From the NCBI GenBank assembly GCA_024681515.1, contig JAILAR010000067.1:62001-126000 (forward strand): 64,000 nucleotides of DNA. The letters are read 5' to 3'. This document shows positions 47,608 to 57,766 of this stretch, piece after piece. Below the pieces are notes generated by a model. It saw only the letters and a list, made by a program, of their open reading frames with translations, did no database searches and had not been told where the DNA came from. A program made the translations under genes and the position numbers. This DNA comes from Eubacterium sp. GTDB lineage: Bacteria; Bacillota; Clostridia; Lachnospirales; Lachnospiraceae. Every line of letters begins with the position of its first letter. Within the stretch, counting starts at the first letter, position 1.

Positions 47608-49560
47608 TTATTTCACACTATCGTCTTTCCGGAAATACTCCGTCAGCTTCTCGATAGGGATCGGCCTCGAATACTTATATCCCTGCAGATATTTTGCATC
47701 CATTTTCTTGCAGCGGGTCTCATCATCCTGTGTCTCCACGCCTTCATACAGCACTGCATAATTCATATCGCTGAACATCTGCGCCAGATGCGTCACCATA
47801 CGTTCCGACTTCTGATCGGAGGCTGACGCAAGCACCAGGGAGCGGTCAAACTTGATGATATCGAAAGGAAGCTCCATGATACGCTCGAAGTTGGAGTATC
47901 CGGTTCCGAAGTCATCCAGATAGAACTTGATGCCATTTCCCTTCAGCTCATCGATCTTCGTCTTCATGATCATGAAATCGCTTTCGCTCCGGCTCTCCGT
48001 GAGTTCAATGGCGATCTTCTCAAACGGAATACCGGAATCGCTGATCACGCGGCTGATATCCGAGCAGAAGCGCTCGTCCCTGAGTTCCAGTGCAGAAATG
48101 TTGATGGATATCCGGACGATGTGATATCCCTCTGCCATCATTTCCCGGATCCTCTCGCAGGTCTTATGCAGGATCACCAGACTGAGCTGATGGATCAGCA
48201 TCTGCTCTTCCGCTATGGGGATAAAAATATCCGGGAATACCCTTCCCATATCCGGCAGATTCAACCGCATCAGGGCTTCTGCCGTATCGTAGACGCCTGT
48301 TTCAATATTCAGAACCGGCTGACAGAACACTTCCACCCTCGGATCATCCAAGTCACCCTGTTTGCAGATATCCTGCAGCTGTGTGATGACAAACTTCCGT
48401 TTCCTGAAAGCCTGGATATCATCCTCTGACAGGAAATGCACCGTGTTATCTTCCATCCGGTTTTCCGCAAACTGGATCAAGTTGACATAATCTCTATCCT
48501 CGCTGACCTGATCGATGGATTGAAAGATCAGGCTCTTAAATGGAAGACGGTATTTCGGGAATTCTCCACAAAACTGATTCAGCATCCGGTTCACCGTGTG
48601 CTCATAATTCATGTTCTTCGAAAGATCCGCCACCAGGACCATCCGTCCGTTAGTCACCTGGAAAAGCGTTGCGCCGCGCAGGAATTCCGCTGCAAATCGC
48701 CGGATCTGATTCTTGATCTCTTCGGGATATTCCATTCCTTCCTCGTCCAGTTCGATAAAGAACAGGCTCATGAACAGAAGCTTCCGATGTCTGGAATACT
48801 GGTCCACCACCATCTCTTCAAATGCAGACGCATCCACCGCACCCATTTCCAGATTATACGGATGTGAATGCATCATATAGAGCACCGCGATCAGCGGGAA
48901 CAGGAAGGTTGCAATGGTAAAGGACGTCTGATTGCAGATCTGCTGAACGATCAACATCAAAAATGCCATGATAGCGCTTCCGAATACACCGCGCATAACC
49001 TGCTTATACAGCCGTTTCCGATAACGGACCAGCATGTAAATGATGATCGTACAAAGTATGGGATAGCCGAAATAAAAGATATTTCCACCCGAAGAGATCT
49101 GATTGTCCTCATGGATATGAAAGCCCCAGTGAAGCGGGATGGAGATAAATTCCAAAACGCAAAGTGCGATGGTGATGCCGATGGAAGGGATCACGCAATG
49201 GATCATAGTGTCCCGTCCCAGATGCATCTGTTCTCTGATATACAGGATATAAAGAAGAAGATCCACATACAGAAGGCTGTGATAGGACGCATAGAGAAGC
49301 ATGATCAGAACATGCGGAACCGTCTCTACCTTTGTAAGAAGAAAATGGAAAGACATGCTTGCAAATGCTGCCAGGACAAGCAGACCCATCTGCAGCCGAA
49401 AGATCGTATAGGTGCGGCTTTTTGAGATATAGGCGATGGCCATGAGGATCAGGCACACAAAACAGATCGCCGTCACCAAAATGTCGCCGACCGGAGAATA
49501 ATTCCCATAGAATGTTGTTTCCGCGATATTTGCTTCTGCGATTCCTCCCGGATCGATCAT
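47608..49560 (-). CDS. Membrane cyclic-di-GMP phosphodiesterase (EAL)
   Basis: Degrades cyclic di-GMP. Residues about 25-235 form seven to eight membrane helices with short loops. A middle part (about 255-385) looks like a degenerate GGDEF domain without a GGDEF motif. The EAL domain (about 400-640) keeps EALMRLN, NISALEL, ELTES, DDFGTGYSNF, KFDRSLV and EGVET, so it should be catalytically active. A -10 with extended TG (TGGTATAAT, 49629-49637) lies about 70 bases upstream. It leads the asnB-flavodiiron-DegV series. Confidence 0.92.
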   Translation of the reverse strand: MIDPGGIAEANIAETTFYGNYSPVGDILVTAICFVCLILMAIAYISKSRTYTIFRLQMGLLVLAAFASMSFHFLLTKVETVPHVLIMLLYASYHSLLYVDLLLYILYIREQMHLGRDTMIHCVIPSIGITIALCVLEFISIPLHWGFHIHEDNQISSGGNIFYFGYPILCTIIIYMLVRYRKRLYKQVMRGVFGSAIMAFLMLIVQQICNQTSFTIATFLFPLIAVLYMMHSHPYNLEMGAVDASAFEEMVVDQYSRHRKLLFMSLFFIELDEEGMEYPEEIKNQIRRFAAEFLRGATLFQVTNGRMVLVADLSKNMNYEHTVNRMLNQFCGEFPKYRLPFKSLIFQSIDQVSEDRDYVNLIQFAENRMEDNTVHFLSEDDIQAFRKRKFVITQLQDICKQGDLDDPRVEVFCQPVLNIETGVYDTAEALMRLNLPDMGRVFPDIFIPIAEEQMLIHQLSLVILHKTCERIREMMAEGYHIVRISINISALELRDERFCSDISRVISDSGIPFEKIAIELTESRSESDFMIMKTKIDELKGNGIKFYLDDFGTGYSNFERIMELPFDIIKFDRSLVLASASDQKSERMVTHLAQMFSDMNYAVLYEGVETQDDETRCKKMDAKYLQGYKYSRPIPIEKLTEYFRKDDSVK

Positions 49561-49834
49561 AGCCTCTCTGCTTCCTATACTCTCAAAGTGTTCGATGAAA
49601 CCAGTCCAAATCAGACTGACTCAACTATATTATACCATAAAACAAGCCTCATAGCCTACAGATTTTTTTGTTTTTTTCGATTCCGTACAAAGCTTCTGAC
49701 TGGATTTTCCTGAGTATACGTCTGATTCAAAACCGAACCAAATATCCGTACAAATATCCATACAAATACGAAGAACCCCGGTCAGCCTGACCGGGGAACC
49801 TCAAAAAAGTATTGTTATTTATTGTTATTTCTTC
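49561..49834. other. Intergenic region between EAL and HU genes
   Basis: Contains the EAL promoter candidate, direct repeats of the word ATCCRTACAAAT (49744-49766) and the HU terminator. No gene. Confidence 0.55.
49776..49796 (-). terminator. HU gene terminator
   Basis: CCCCGGTCAG/CTGACCGGGG perfect inverted repeat, followed by TTCTTCG on the minus strand; weak T tract. Confidence 0.7.
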
Positions 49835-50140
49835 TTATTTCTTTTTTGCAGCCTTCTTAGCCGGCTTGGTGTTTACCTTCTCCTTCAGAGCAGCGCCAGC
49901 CTTGAATTTCGGCTGATTGGATGCCTTGATCTTGATGGTCTCATTTGTACGCGGATTGCGGCCTGTACGAGCTGCTCTCTTGCCAACTTCAAATGTACCG
50001 AAACCGATCAGCTGTACCTTCTCACCCTTCTGAAGTTCATCAGAAACAACATCTACAAATGCCTTTACAGCTGCCTCTGCCTGCTTCTTGGAAAGATCAG
50101 CTGCCTCTGCGATTGCTGCTACAAGTTCTGTCTTGTTCAT
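49835..50140 (-). CDS. hup: HU-type DNA-binding protein
   Basis: Nucleoid protein that bends DNA as a dimer. MNKTELVAAIAEAADLSKKQAEAAVKAF and the beta-arm GFGTFEVGKRAARTGRNPRTNETIKIKA are diagnostic. The chain has a short Lys/Ala tail (KPAKKAAKKK) that adds about ten residues to the usual 90. Strong own promoter and terminator, as expected for an abundant protein. Confidence 0.97.
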   Translation of the reverse strand: MNKTELVAAIAEAADLSKKQAEAAVKAFVDVVSDELQKGEKVQLIGFGTFEVGKRAARTGRNPRTNETIKIKASNQPKFKAGAALKEKVNTKPAKKAAKKK

Positions 50141-50211
50141 AGTTTTCTGCTTCCTTTCATAAATAATTTTATATAATGATCTGCAAAACCTTGTGTCTTG
50201 CTACAAGCGTT

Positions 50212-50240
50212 ATTATACACGGCTTTCCCATGGATTTCAA
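50212..50240 (-). promoter_or_regulatory. HU gene promoter
   Basis: TTGAAA, 17-base spacer, TATAAT with an extended TG. Leader of about 65 bases. Confidence 0.88.
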
Positions 50241-50404
50241 TACTTTTCCACAAGATATTGTGTGTTTTTTCGAAAAAAAGCGCAAAATTTAGCTGATTTT
50301 ATGCGGCTTCCGAGGTTTTGGGTTACATAAAACCCCGATTTTACGGTCTTTCTCAGCTTCATGCACTCTCTTTCGCTTATTATTCAAGGTTTTTCCGTTT
50401 CAGC

Positions 50405-50434
50405 CCGTTTCATTCCGTTTCATTCCGTTTCATT
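50405..50434. repeat. 10-base tandem repeat after folP
   Basis: CCGTTTCATT three times, preceded by one changed unit (CCGTTTCAGC, 50395-50404). Lies 18 bases beyond the folP stop. Confidence 0.85.
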
Positions 50435-50451
50435 CCAGCCTCATTCACGAC

Positions 50452-51378
50452 TCACATTCCGTTACTGCAGCGAACATGTTGCAGGAAATCCAAAGCTCTC
50501 CTGTTCTTTCGAACATCATGCACCCGAACAAACCGATAGCCGGCCTGTGCCGCAAGAACCGAGGTGACAAGAGTTCCTTCCTCTCGCTCATCCGGCGGAA
50601 GACCGAGGGTATCACCGATCACGGATTTCCGGGATGCTCCCAGCAGCCACTCACACCCCAGACTTCGGAACATCTGAAGATTTGCCAGCACCTGCAGATT
50701 TTCTTCCAAAGTTTTTGCAAAGCCCACTCCCGGGTCCAGAATCAGCTGCCGGTCCTCGATCCCCGCGTTCTTTGCTATTTCAAGAGAACGTTTCAATCCT
50801 TCCATCACTCTGCGGACCACATCCATCTGCCCCGCCTCAGAAATCCCCGAACGCTGCATTTGTGCTTTTGTCCGGTTTTCCTTCTTCCGCTCCAGAAGAT
50901 CATTATGCATCAGGACCATAGGCTTTCCGTATTTTGCAGCCACTCCGGCCATAGGAAGCATTCCGGAAGAATTATTACTTAATACATCCCCGTCTTCAGG
51001 ATGAAGCTCCTCATATCTCAGCCCCCAGATATCATTTCCAAGATCCGCCCCTTCCGAAAATGCTGCATCCATCACTTTTGCCTTGTATGTATCCACGGAT
51101 ACCGGTACATCAAAGTTCTTTTTGATTGCGCGGAGAACCGCCGTCAGCCTTTCGATCTCTTCCTCCGCAGAAACAGGCAGATACCCCGGCCTTGTACTCT
51201 CCGCTCCAAGGTCAATGATATCCGCACCGTCCCGGATCATTTCTTCCGTATGGGACATGGCCGCATCGTAGTCCAGAAACCTCCCGCCATCCGAAAAAGA
51301 ATCCGGCGTCAGATTCAGAATTCCCATGATATATACGTGATCCTTGATGTCAGTAAAGCACTTTCCTCCGATCCACAT
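50452..51378 (-). CDS. folP: Dihydropteroate synthase
   Basis: Condenses aminobenzoate with the pterin diphosphate in folate synthesis; target of sulfonamides. GILNLTPDSFSDGG (about 19-32), DLGAESTRPG, PVSVDTYKAKV and GASRKSVIG are the usual active-site loops. An insert of about 25 residues (LRYEELHPEDGDVLSNNSSG) after the DIWG segment makes it slightly long (308 residues). I start at the ATG at 51378, nine bases after GGGGG. No other folate gene is adjacent. Confidence 0.95.
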   Translation of the reverse strand: MWIGGKCFTDIKDHVYIMGILNLTPDSFSDGGRFLDYDAAMSHTEEMIRDGADIIDLGAESTRPGYLPVSAEEEIERLTAVLRAIKKNFDVPVSVDTYKAKVMDAAFSEGADLGNDIWGLRYEELHPEDGDVLSNNSSGMLPMAGVAAKYGKPMVLMHNDLLERKKENRTKAQMQRSGISEAGQMDVVRRVMEGLKRSLEIAKNAGIEDRQLILDPGVGFAKTLEENLQVLANLQMFRSLGCEWLLGASRKSVIGDTLGLPPDEREEGTLVTSVLAAQAGYRFVRVHDVRKNRRALDFLQHVRCSNGM

Positions 51379-51424
51379 TGCCAATTTCCCCCTACCTTTT
51401 TTGTCATTTTACAACAAAAAAGAA

Positions 51425-51453
51425 TTGAATAAAACACCCTTTTTTGATAAAAT
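51425..51453 (+). promoter_or_regulatory. Promoter of the diguanylate cyclase pair
   Basis: TTGAAT, 17-base spacer, TAAAAT with TG before it. It drives the broken cyclase gene and probably also the intact one behind it. Confidence 0.7.
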
Positions 51454-51493
51454 AAACTACGGGGGAGTAGCATCAAACGGGGGAGGCGTAAAA

Positions 51494-52157
51494 TTGAAAA
51501 GATTCTATTTTATATGCCTTCTATGTCTGGGAATTTTGCTTCTGATCTCTATGATCGCAGCATTTACAACCGGTTTTGATACAGGAAATGCAGATCTGTC
51601 CACGACAGACATCAACGCCGGCTGGAAGACCGGCGACGGCTCTGACGCGCGCCTGGACACGCTGCACGCAGAGTCCTCATCGGATCTGTCTTTCGATGTT
51701 GTCGGCAGTTTTCGGATATCCACGGATCAAAATGCGCAGGATCAAAATCCGGACCATTCAGCAGCTGATCATCAGGCCGTAAGCGGCGGCACGGATCTGT
51801 GCCTGATCAGTACCAACGTCGTATTCGATGTTTTTCTGGGCGACCGTCTCATCTATTCCTACCATCCTACAATTCATACCATGCATGGAAGTACCTACGG
51901 AAATGATATCCATATCATTCCGATTCCCTCCGACTCTTCCGAGGTTACGCTCAGGATCCGCGGGGAAGGTCTGGACGCTTCCATGTTTATCGGATTCCGA
52001 AAAGCTGAGCTTGGCTCCCGTTCCTCTGGAAATCGCCTATGGCATGTCGGTCTTCCGGTGCCGTGACAAGAATCCGGAAGAACAGGAACCATTGGCTGAC
52101 AGCCGTATGTACGAACATAAAAAACAGTTAAAATCAGAATCAAAATCAGGCATCTGA
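51494..52157 (+). pseudogene. Internally deleted diguanylate cyclase
   Basis: Starts with TTG behind GGGGGAGGCG. The first 190 codons give a membrane helix (about 6-27) and an extracellular beta-sandwich sensor (FDVFLGDRLIYSYHPTIHTMHGS). That frame stops at 52066. In the next frame, from about 52023 to 52157, the DNA encodes LEIAYGMSVF then ADSRMYEHKKQL, which is the end of a GGDEF domain. The membrane core and the GGDEF motif between the two parts are missing, and the joint is out of frame. I infer a deletion of about 1 kb in an ancestral sensor cyclase. The truncated sensor may still be made. Confidence 0.75.
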
Positions 52158-52211
52158 CCTTTGGGAACCCGTATTCCAAACAACATCAGAGTGCCGGACA
52201 GGAGAAGGTGT

Positions 52212-53918
52212 ATGCTTACTATCTTGAAAAACACGTACCTCGAGTCCTCCAGAAAGTTCCACAGGATCATTCTGTTTTTTCTCGCGGTCTCCGTTGTTCT
52301 GTCCTACCTCTTTCTGGACAGTGGAACAAAACCGGCGACGATGATCTTCTATCTCGTTCTGTGTGTGGCCTGTTTCGTCTTTGACCTGTTCTATCAACGA
52401 TACAGCCAGCGGAAAGAATACTACTCAGGGATCTACGTATACAAAGTATTTGTGTACCTTGGTGCACTGATCGGCGGCGCATTTATCGGCTCCATTCCGA
52501 TCCCGCTCCTGGGCATGTTCCTGATCTACGGCATCCTGCTGATCTGTGAAAGCGTTCTGCTGAACGACGTCTATGACATCATGATCACCTATCGTGATTA
52601 TTTCTTCTTCACAACGATGCTGATGCTGGCTATGGTACTACCGTTCCGCAGCCTCTTTGATTCCGCCATCGCGATCCTCATTCTGATCGCCGGCGCATTC
52701 CTCTTCCCGCTGGTCCACCTGCTCCGTCAGATCACGATCCAGAGTATGATCTACATGGACAGGCAGTACACCCACATCTTCTTCCGCAACCTGGACGTTG
52801 AAGAAGAGAACACCGGACTTGTGGAGATGCAGCAGCGTCTCGAAGAAGTAAACGAAACCATCAATTACCAGCGTGTACAGTTAAATGACGCACTCTCCGA
52901 TCTAAAGAAACGCAGCGAAGAAACGCACGCACTGATCGATATCACATCGCACTTCACTTCCACCTTTGATCTTGCAGAAAGCCTGCAGTTCATGGTTCAG
53001 CGACTGGTAGAACTTAAGAACGCCAATATCTGCTGCTTCCTGATCGACAAGGACATCTGCCTGAACGAAGAGATCATATTTGAAGCTTTTACCGATAAGA
53101 ATTACGGACGGGAACGTCTGAAAAAGGAAACCTACCAGATCTTTGAAGAGTTCAAGAAGAGCGGCTCCCGCGATCCCATGGTGATCTGTGACAACTACGA
53201 TCAGTTCCTTCCCTACTTTGAGCGCCGTGGATGCTGTATCTCCGCGATCCCGGCTTACGAGCAGGATTCACTGTACGGCGTTATGGTGCTGGCAGGCGAG
53301 AAGTATGACTTCTTCTACGGCGGCTACGATTTCTACAAGACTGCCATCGGTGATCTGACCACAGCCATGATCAAGGATCGGCTGTATCTGACCACCGAAG
53401 ATATGGCTAAGAAAGACGGTCTGACCAAGATCTACAACCGGATCTACTTCAACCAGGTTTATCCGGATATGCTGCAGGCTGCAAAGGACAACGGAAGCAC
53501 GATCTCCGTCCTCATGCTGGATATCGACCACTTCAAGAACGTTAACGACACCTACGGCCATCTGGCCGGTGATGAAGCGATCCGTTACGTAGCCCGCTCC
53601 GATTGGGAGGTGGCAAAGAAATATAACGGAATGGCCGTCCGGTTCGGCGGTGAGGAATTCCTCCTTATCCTTCCGGATACGCCGTTGGAGAAAGCCAAAG
53701 AGATCGCAGCTGAGCTACACGAAAAGATCCGCACTACCGTGATCCATTTTGAGGACTACGAGATCAACATCAACACCAGTTTGGGTGTAGCCAACTACCC
53801 CACCACCGTGCAGGATACCGAGCTTACACTGGATCGCTCCGATAAGGCGATGTACTATGGCAAGACCCATGGACGCGGCAGGATCATCGTAGACGGCGTG
53901 GATAACGTGGAACCTTAA
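52212..53918 (+). CDS. Membrane diguanylate cyclase with GAF domain
   Basis: Makes cyclic di-GMP. Six membrane helices (about 15-185), a coiled-coil stretch (about 200-245), a GAF-like domain (about 250-390) and a GGDEF domain (about 400-565) with RFGGEEFLLIL, the active GGEEF form, and DIDHFKNVNDTYGH. The I-site position reads KKYN, not RxxD. I start at the ATG at 52212 with AGGAG ten bases ahead; the open frame upstream of it is not coding. It lies directly behind the broken cyclase gene and shares its direction. Confidence 0.92.
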   Translation: MLTILKNTYLESSRKFHRIILFFLAVSVVLSYLFLDSGTKPATMIFYLVLCVACFVFDLFYQRYSQRKEYYSGIYVYKVFVYLGALIGGAFIGSIPIPLLGMFLIYGILLICESVLLNDVYDIMITYRDYFFFTTMLMLAMVLPFRSLFDSAIAILILIAGAFLFPLVHLLRQITIQSMIYMDRQYTHIFFRNLDVEEENTGLVEMQQRLEEVNETINYQRVQLNDALSDLKKRSEETHALIDITSHFTSTFDLAESLQFMVQRLVELKNANICCFLIDKDICLNEEIIFEAFTDKNYGRERLKKETYQIFEEFKKSGSRDPMVICDNYDQFLPYFERRGCCISAIPAYEQDSLYGVMVLAGEKYDFFYGGYDFYKTAIGDLTTAMIKDRLYLTTEDMAKKDGLTKIYNRIYFNQVYPDMLQAAKDNGSTISVLMLDIDHFKNVNDTYGHLAGDEAIRYVARSDWEVAKKYNGMAVRFGGEEFLLILPDTPLEKAKEIAAELHEKIRTTVIHFEDYEININTSLGVANYPTTVQDTELTLDRSDKAMYYGKTHGRGRIIVDGVDNVEP

Positions 53919-53955
53919 CAAACGGTTCCCTGCTTGATAACCCCACTAACAACTA

Positions 53956-53983
53956 CCCCCTCACGTTTCCATACGTGAGGGGG
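53956..53983 (+). terminator. Terminator after the diguanylate cyclase
   Basis: CCCCCTCACGT/ACGTGAGGGGG perfect 11-base stem, loop TTCCAT, then TTTAAAATTG and TCTTTTT. Confidence 0.9.
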
Positions 53984-54042
53984 TTTAAAATTGTCTTTTT
54001 CAGTGACGTGACGGACCATCTAACATCAGACCAATTTCCCAA

Positions 54043-54183
54043 CGCATAAAGCGACGGCCCCGGATCGCTTGCGATCCGGGTCGCGCGGCAGTCGCCGCCA
54101 GGTCATAACATAATTCGCATAAAGCGACTGCCTCGGATCGCAAGCGATCCGGGGCGCGCGGCAGTCGCCGCCAGGTCATAACA
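54043..54183. repeat. Two-unit palindromic repeat array (REP/BIME-like)
   Basis: Unit 1 (54043-54115) and unit 2 (54116-54183) share CGCATAAAGCGAC, then a GGATCGC/GCGATCC hairpin whose loop-side bases are TT in one and AA in the other, then GCGCGGCAGTCGCCGCCAGG and TCATAACA. In unit 2 GCGACTGCC pairs with GGCAGTCGC around the inner hairpin. The start word GCATAAAGCGAC recurs inverted at 54237-54248, behind the tuf terminator. Confidence 0.85.
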
Positions 54184-54233
54184 AAAGAGACGCAGTTGCA
54201 AGCAAGCTTGCACTGCGTCTCTTTTGTTATGAC
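54175..54233 (-). terminator. tuf terminator
   Basis: A stem of 28 bases with one mismatch: GTCATAACAAAAGAGACGCA and onward pairs with the mirror arm ending in GTTATGAC. The lower part repeats the end of the palindromic units. CTCTTTTGTT follows the GC-rich core. Confidence 0.85.
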
Positions 54234-54257
54234 TTGTCGCTTTATGCTTCGCGTCGA

Positions 54258-55445
54258 TTACTCAATGATAGTAACAACGGAACCGGAACCTACGGTTCTA
54301 CCACCCTCACGGATAGCGAAACGAAGACCGGACTCCATAGCTACCGGATGGATCAGCTCGATGCTCATCTCAACGTTATCGCCAGGCATGCACATCTCGG
54401 TACCAGCCGGAAGGTTGCAGACACCTGTTACGTCAGTTGTACGGAAGTAGAACTGCGGACGATAGTTGTTGAAGAACGGAGTATGACGACCACCCTCGTC
54501 CTTGGTCAGAACGTAAACCTGAGCAGTAAACTTCTTGTGGCATGTTACAGTACCCGGCTTAGCCAGAACCTGTCCCTTTTCAACCTGATCACGGTTGATA
54601 CCACGAAGCAGCGCACCGATGTTATCACCAGCCTGTGCCTGATCCAGAAGCTTACGGAACATCTCGATACCGGTTACAACGGTATTCAGCTTCTCTTCCT
54701 TGATACCAAGGATCTCAAGGGGCTCATTCAGCTTCAGAGTACCACGCTCAACACGGCCGGTAGCAACAGTACCACGACCTGTGATGGTGAATACGTCCTC
54801 TACAGGCATCAGGAACGGCTTATCTGTATCACGCTCCGGAGTCGGGATGTACTCATCAACCGTCTTCATGAGCTCCATAACCTTGTCGCCCCATTCTCCT
54901 TCCGGATGCTCCAGAGCCTGAAGTGCGGAACCCTTAATGATCGGGCAGCCTTCGAAACCGTACTCCTCAAGAGCTTCGGTTACTTCCATCTCAACGAGCT
55001 CGATCAGCTCATCGTCATCAACCATATCGCACTTGTTCAGGAATACGATGATGTACGGAACGTTAACCTGACGAGCGAGCAGGATGTGCTCTCTGGTCTG
55101 AGCCATAACACCGTCAGTTGCTGCAACTACGAGAATAGCACCATCCATCTGTGCAGCACCGGTGATCATGTTCTTAACGTAGTCAGCATGGCCCGGGCAG
55201 TCAACGTGTGCATAGTGACGATTCTCTGTCTCATACTCAACGTGTGCGGTAGAGATGGTGATACCACGCTCTCTCTCTTCCGGAGCCTTATCGATGTTAG
55301 CGAAATCAACTGCTGCGTTACCTGCTACACGCTCGGAAAGTACCTTGGTGATAGCAGCGGTCAGAGTTGTTTTACCATGGTCAACGTGACCGATGGTACC
55401 GATGTTTACATGCGGTTTTGTTCTTTCGAATTTAGCCTTTGCCAT
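54258..55445 (-). CDS. tuf: Elongation factor Tu
   Basis: Delivers aminoacyl-tRNA to the ribosome. G1 [11 protein letters not shown]3 DCPGHADY, G4 NKCD and domain 2-3 motifs are standard; 395 residues. GAGGA precedes the ATG. It has its own promoter (55531-55559) besides read-through from fusA. Confidence 0.99.
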   Translation of the reverse strand: MAKAKFERTKPHVNIGTIGHVDHGKTTLTAAITKVLSERVAGNAAVDFANIDKAPEERERGITISTAHVEYETENRHYAHVDCPGHADYVKNMITGAAQMDGAILVVAATDGVMAQTREHILLARQVNVPYIIVFLNKCDMVDDDELIELVEMEVTEALEEYGFEGCPIIKGSALQALEHPEGEWGDKVMELMKTVDEYIPTPERDTDKPFLMPVEDVFTITGRGTVATGRVERGTLKLNEPLEILGIKEEKLNTVVTGIEMFRKLLDQAQAGDNIGALLRGINRDQVEKGQVLAKPGTVTCHKKFTAQVYVLTKDEGGRHTPFFNNYRPQFYFRTTDVTGVCNLPAGTEMCMPGDNVEMSIELIHPVAMESGLRFAIREGGRTVGSGSVVTIIE

Positions 55446-55530
55446 TTCAAAAATTCCTCCTTAGAGTTTCTTAGAATTTCTCCCCTGTTTTGGTTTTTGT
55501 AACCCGGGGTCGTTTTGCAACCTAAGTGCA

Positions 55531-55559
55531 ATTATAGTAAAAAACAGGCCTGATTTCAA
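55531..55559 (-). promoter_or_regulatory. tuf promoter
   Basis: TTGAAA, 17-base spacer, TATAAT in the 164-base gap between fusA and tuf. Confidence 0.85.
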
Positions 55560-55609
55560 GTGTTTTTCACTATTTCTTGTGATACTCGTAGTATAAATAT
55601 GCCCGATGA

Positions 55610-57766
55610 TTACTTCGCGCCCTTATTGGAGAGAACCTTCTCCTGAACGGACTTCGGACACTGCTCGTAGCGCTCAAAGAACATGGAGTAGTTACCACGT
55701 CCCTGAGTTCTGGAACGAAGATCTGTAGAGTAGCCGAACATTTCTGCCAGCGGAACGTAAGCCTTAACCAGCTTACCGTTACCTACATCCTCCATACCCT
55801 CTACACGGCCACGGCGGGAGTTCAGGTCACCGATAACATCGCCCATGTAATCAGCAGGCATGGTAACCTCAACCTTCATGATCGGCTCGAGAAGTACCGG
55901 ATTACCCTTCTGCATAGCTTCCTTGAACGCCATGGAACCGGCGATGTGGAATGCCATTTCAGAAGAATCGACTTCATGGTAGGAACCGTCATATACGTTT
56001 GCAGATACGCCAAGTACCGGATAACCACCCAGGATACCTGCGCCGCAGGCTTCTTCGATACCTTCGCCGATCGCCGGGATGTATTCCTTCGGAATGCTTC
56101 CGCCGACAACGGTGGATTCAAACTTGAAGGTCTCTTCAGCGTTCGGATCCATGGGCTCGAACTTCACCTTACAATGGCCGTACTGACCACGACCACCGGA
56201 CTGCTTTACGTACTTGGAATCTACGTCTACGGCCTTTGTAAAGGTCTCCTTGTAGGAAACCTGAGGAGCACCTACATTTGCCTCAACCTTGAACTCACGC
56301 AGAAGACGATCAACGATGATCTCCAAGTGAAGCTCACCCATACCTGCAATGATGGTCTGACCGGTTTCGGAATTTGTATGTGTCTTAAAGGTCGGATCCT
56401 CTTCTGCCAGCTTCGTCAGAGCGTCCACCAACTTGTCCTGGCCATCCTTGGTCTTCGGCTCAATAGCAAGCTCGATAACCGGATCCGGGAATTCCATGGA
56501 CTCGAGGATAACTGCATGCTGATCATCACAGATGGTATCGCCGGTCGTTGTATTCTTCAGACCGACTACGGCAGCGATATCGCCGCAGTATACCGTCGGG
56601 ATCTCCTGTCTCTTATTTGCATGCATCTGCAGGATACGTCCGACACGCTCCTTATGTCCCTTTGTAGCATTCAGTACATAGGAACCGGAATTCAGCTTAC
56701 CGGAGTATACACGGATAAATGCAAGCTTGCCGACAAACGGATCCGTTGCGATCTTGAATGCAAGAGCGGAGAACGGCTCATCATCAGCAGATTTCTTTGT
56801 GATCTCTTCGCCCTTCAGATCGGTACCCTTGATGTCAGGGATATCCGTCGGTGCGGGCATAAATTCAACAACAGCATCCAGAAGCTTCTGGATACCCTTG
56901 TTCTGATGTGCGGAACCGCAGAGAACCGGAACGACACGCTCCTTCTCTCCTGCCGGTGTATCAATCGGTGCGCATGTAGCGCTGCGAAGCGCTGCCTTCA
57001 GCTGATCAACGGACGGTTCTTCACCATCCAGATACATCATCATCAGTTCCTCATCAAAATCGCAGCAAGCTTCTACCAGCTCCGTATGGAACTTCTCAGC
57101 CTGCTCCTTCATATCATCCGGGATCTCGGTGATGGAGATGTCTTCTCCCTTGGAATCATTGTAGATATACGCCTTCATTTCAAAAAGGTCGATGATTCCC
57201 TGGAAATAATCTTCCTTACCGATGGGGATGTTGACAACGACCGGCTTCTTGCCGAGACGTGTCCGGATCTCATCTACAGTGTTGTAGAAATTGGCACCGA
57301 GGATATCCATCTTGTTGACGAATGCCATTCTCGGTACGTGATAGGTGTCCGCCTGACGCCACACGTTCTCAGACTGGGGCTCAACGCCGCCCTTTGCATC
57401 GAACACGCCGACAGCACCATCAAGAACACGCAGGGAACGCTCAACTTCTACAGTGAAGTCAACGTGGCCCGGAGTATCGATGATATTGATACGATGCTCC
57501 AGCGCGCCCTTTTTCGGCTTTGTCTGCTCCTGCACGGTCCAGTGACAGGTTGTAGCAGCGGAAGTAATGGTGATACCACGCTCCTGCTCCTGTTCCATCC
57601 AGTCCATGGTAGCAGTACCTTCATAGGTCTCGCCGATCTTGTAATTAACACCGGTATAATAAAGAATTCTCTCTGTCAGAGTTGTCTTACCGGCATCGAT
57701 GTGAGCCATGATACCGATATTACGTGTCTGTGCAAGAGGATATTCTCTTCCAGTTGCTGCAGCCAA
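55610..57766 (-). CDS. fusA: Elongation factor G
   Basis: Ribosomal translocase. G1 [11 protein letters not shown]3 DTPGHVDF and G4 NKMD are present, followed by domains II-V. At 718 residues it is longer than the usual 690-700; an extra stretch of about 13 residues ([13 protein letters not shown]) lies just before [13 protein letters not shown] in the G domain. The start is TTG, eight bases after AAGGAGG, with no ATG near; unusual for such a highly expressed gene. Third gene of the str operon, 72 bases after rpsG. Confidence 0.97.
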   Translation of the reverse strand: MAAATGREYPLAQTRNIGIMAHIDAGKTTLTERILYYTGVNYKIGETYEGTATMDWMEQEQERGITITSAATTCHWTVQEQTKPKKGALEHRINIIDTPGHVDFTVEVERSLRVLDGAVGVFDAKGGVEPQSENVWRQADTYHVPRMAFVNKMDILGANFYNTVDEIRTRLGKKPVVVNIPIGKEDYFQGIIDLFEMKAYIYNDSKGEDISITEIPDDMKEQAEKFHTELVEACCDFDEELMMMYLDGEEPSVDQLKAALRSATCAPIDTPAGEKERVVPVLCGSAHQNKGIQKLLDAVVEFMPAPTDIPDIKGTDLKGEEITKKSADDEPFSALAFKIATDPFVGKLAFIRVYSGKLNSGSYVLNATKGHKERVGRILQMHANKRQEIPTVYCGDIAAVVGLKNTTTGDTICDDQHAVILESMEFPDPVIELAIEPKTKDGQDKLVDALTKLAEEDPTFKTHTNSETGQTIIAGMGELHLEIIVDRLLREFKVEANVGAPQVSYKETFTKAVDVDSKYVKQSGGRGQYGHCKVKFEPMDPNAEETFKFESTVVGGSIPKEYIPAIGEGIEEACGAGILGGYPVLGVSANVYDGSYHEVDSSEMAFHIAGSMAFKEAMQKGNPVLLEPIMKVEVTMPADYMGDVIGDLNSRRGRVEGMEDVGNGKLVKAYVPLAEMFGYSTDLRSRTQGRGNYSMFFERYEQCPKSVQEKVLSNKGAK

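Larger units (their letters stand above)
50141..50451. other. Region between HU and folP
   Basis: Holds the HU promoter, a GGTTTT/AAAACC hairpin (50312-50334) and the 10-base tandem repeats near folP. No gene seen. Confidence 0.55.
53919..54257. other. Gap between the cyclase and tuf, filled by terminators and repeats
   Basis: Convergent intergenic region of 339 bases holding the cyclase terminator, two copies of a palindromic repeat and the tuf terminator. No gene. Confidence 0.7.

Noticed and set aside
54043..54183. CRISPR-like array
   Set aside because: Two adjacent palindromic units without spacers and without cas genes; REP-like repeat fits better.
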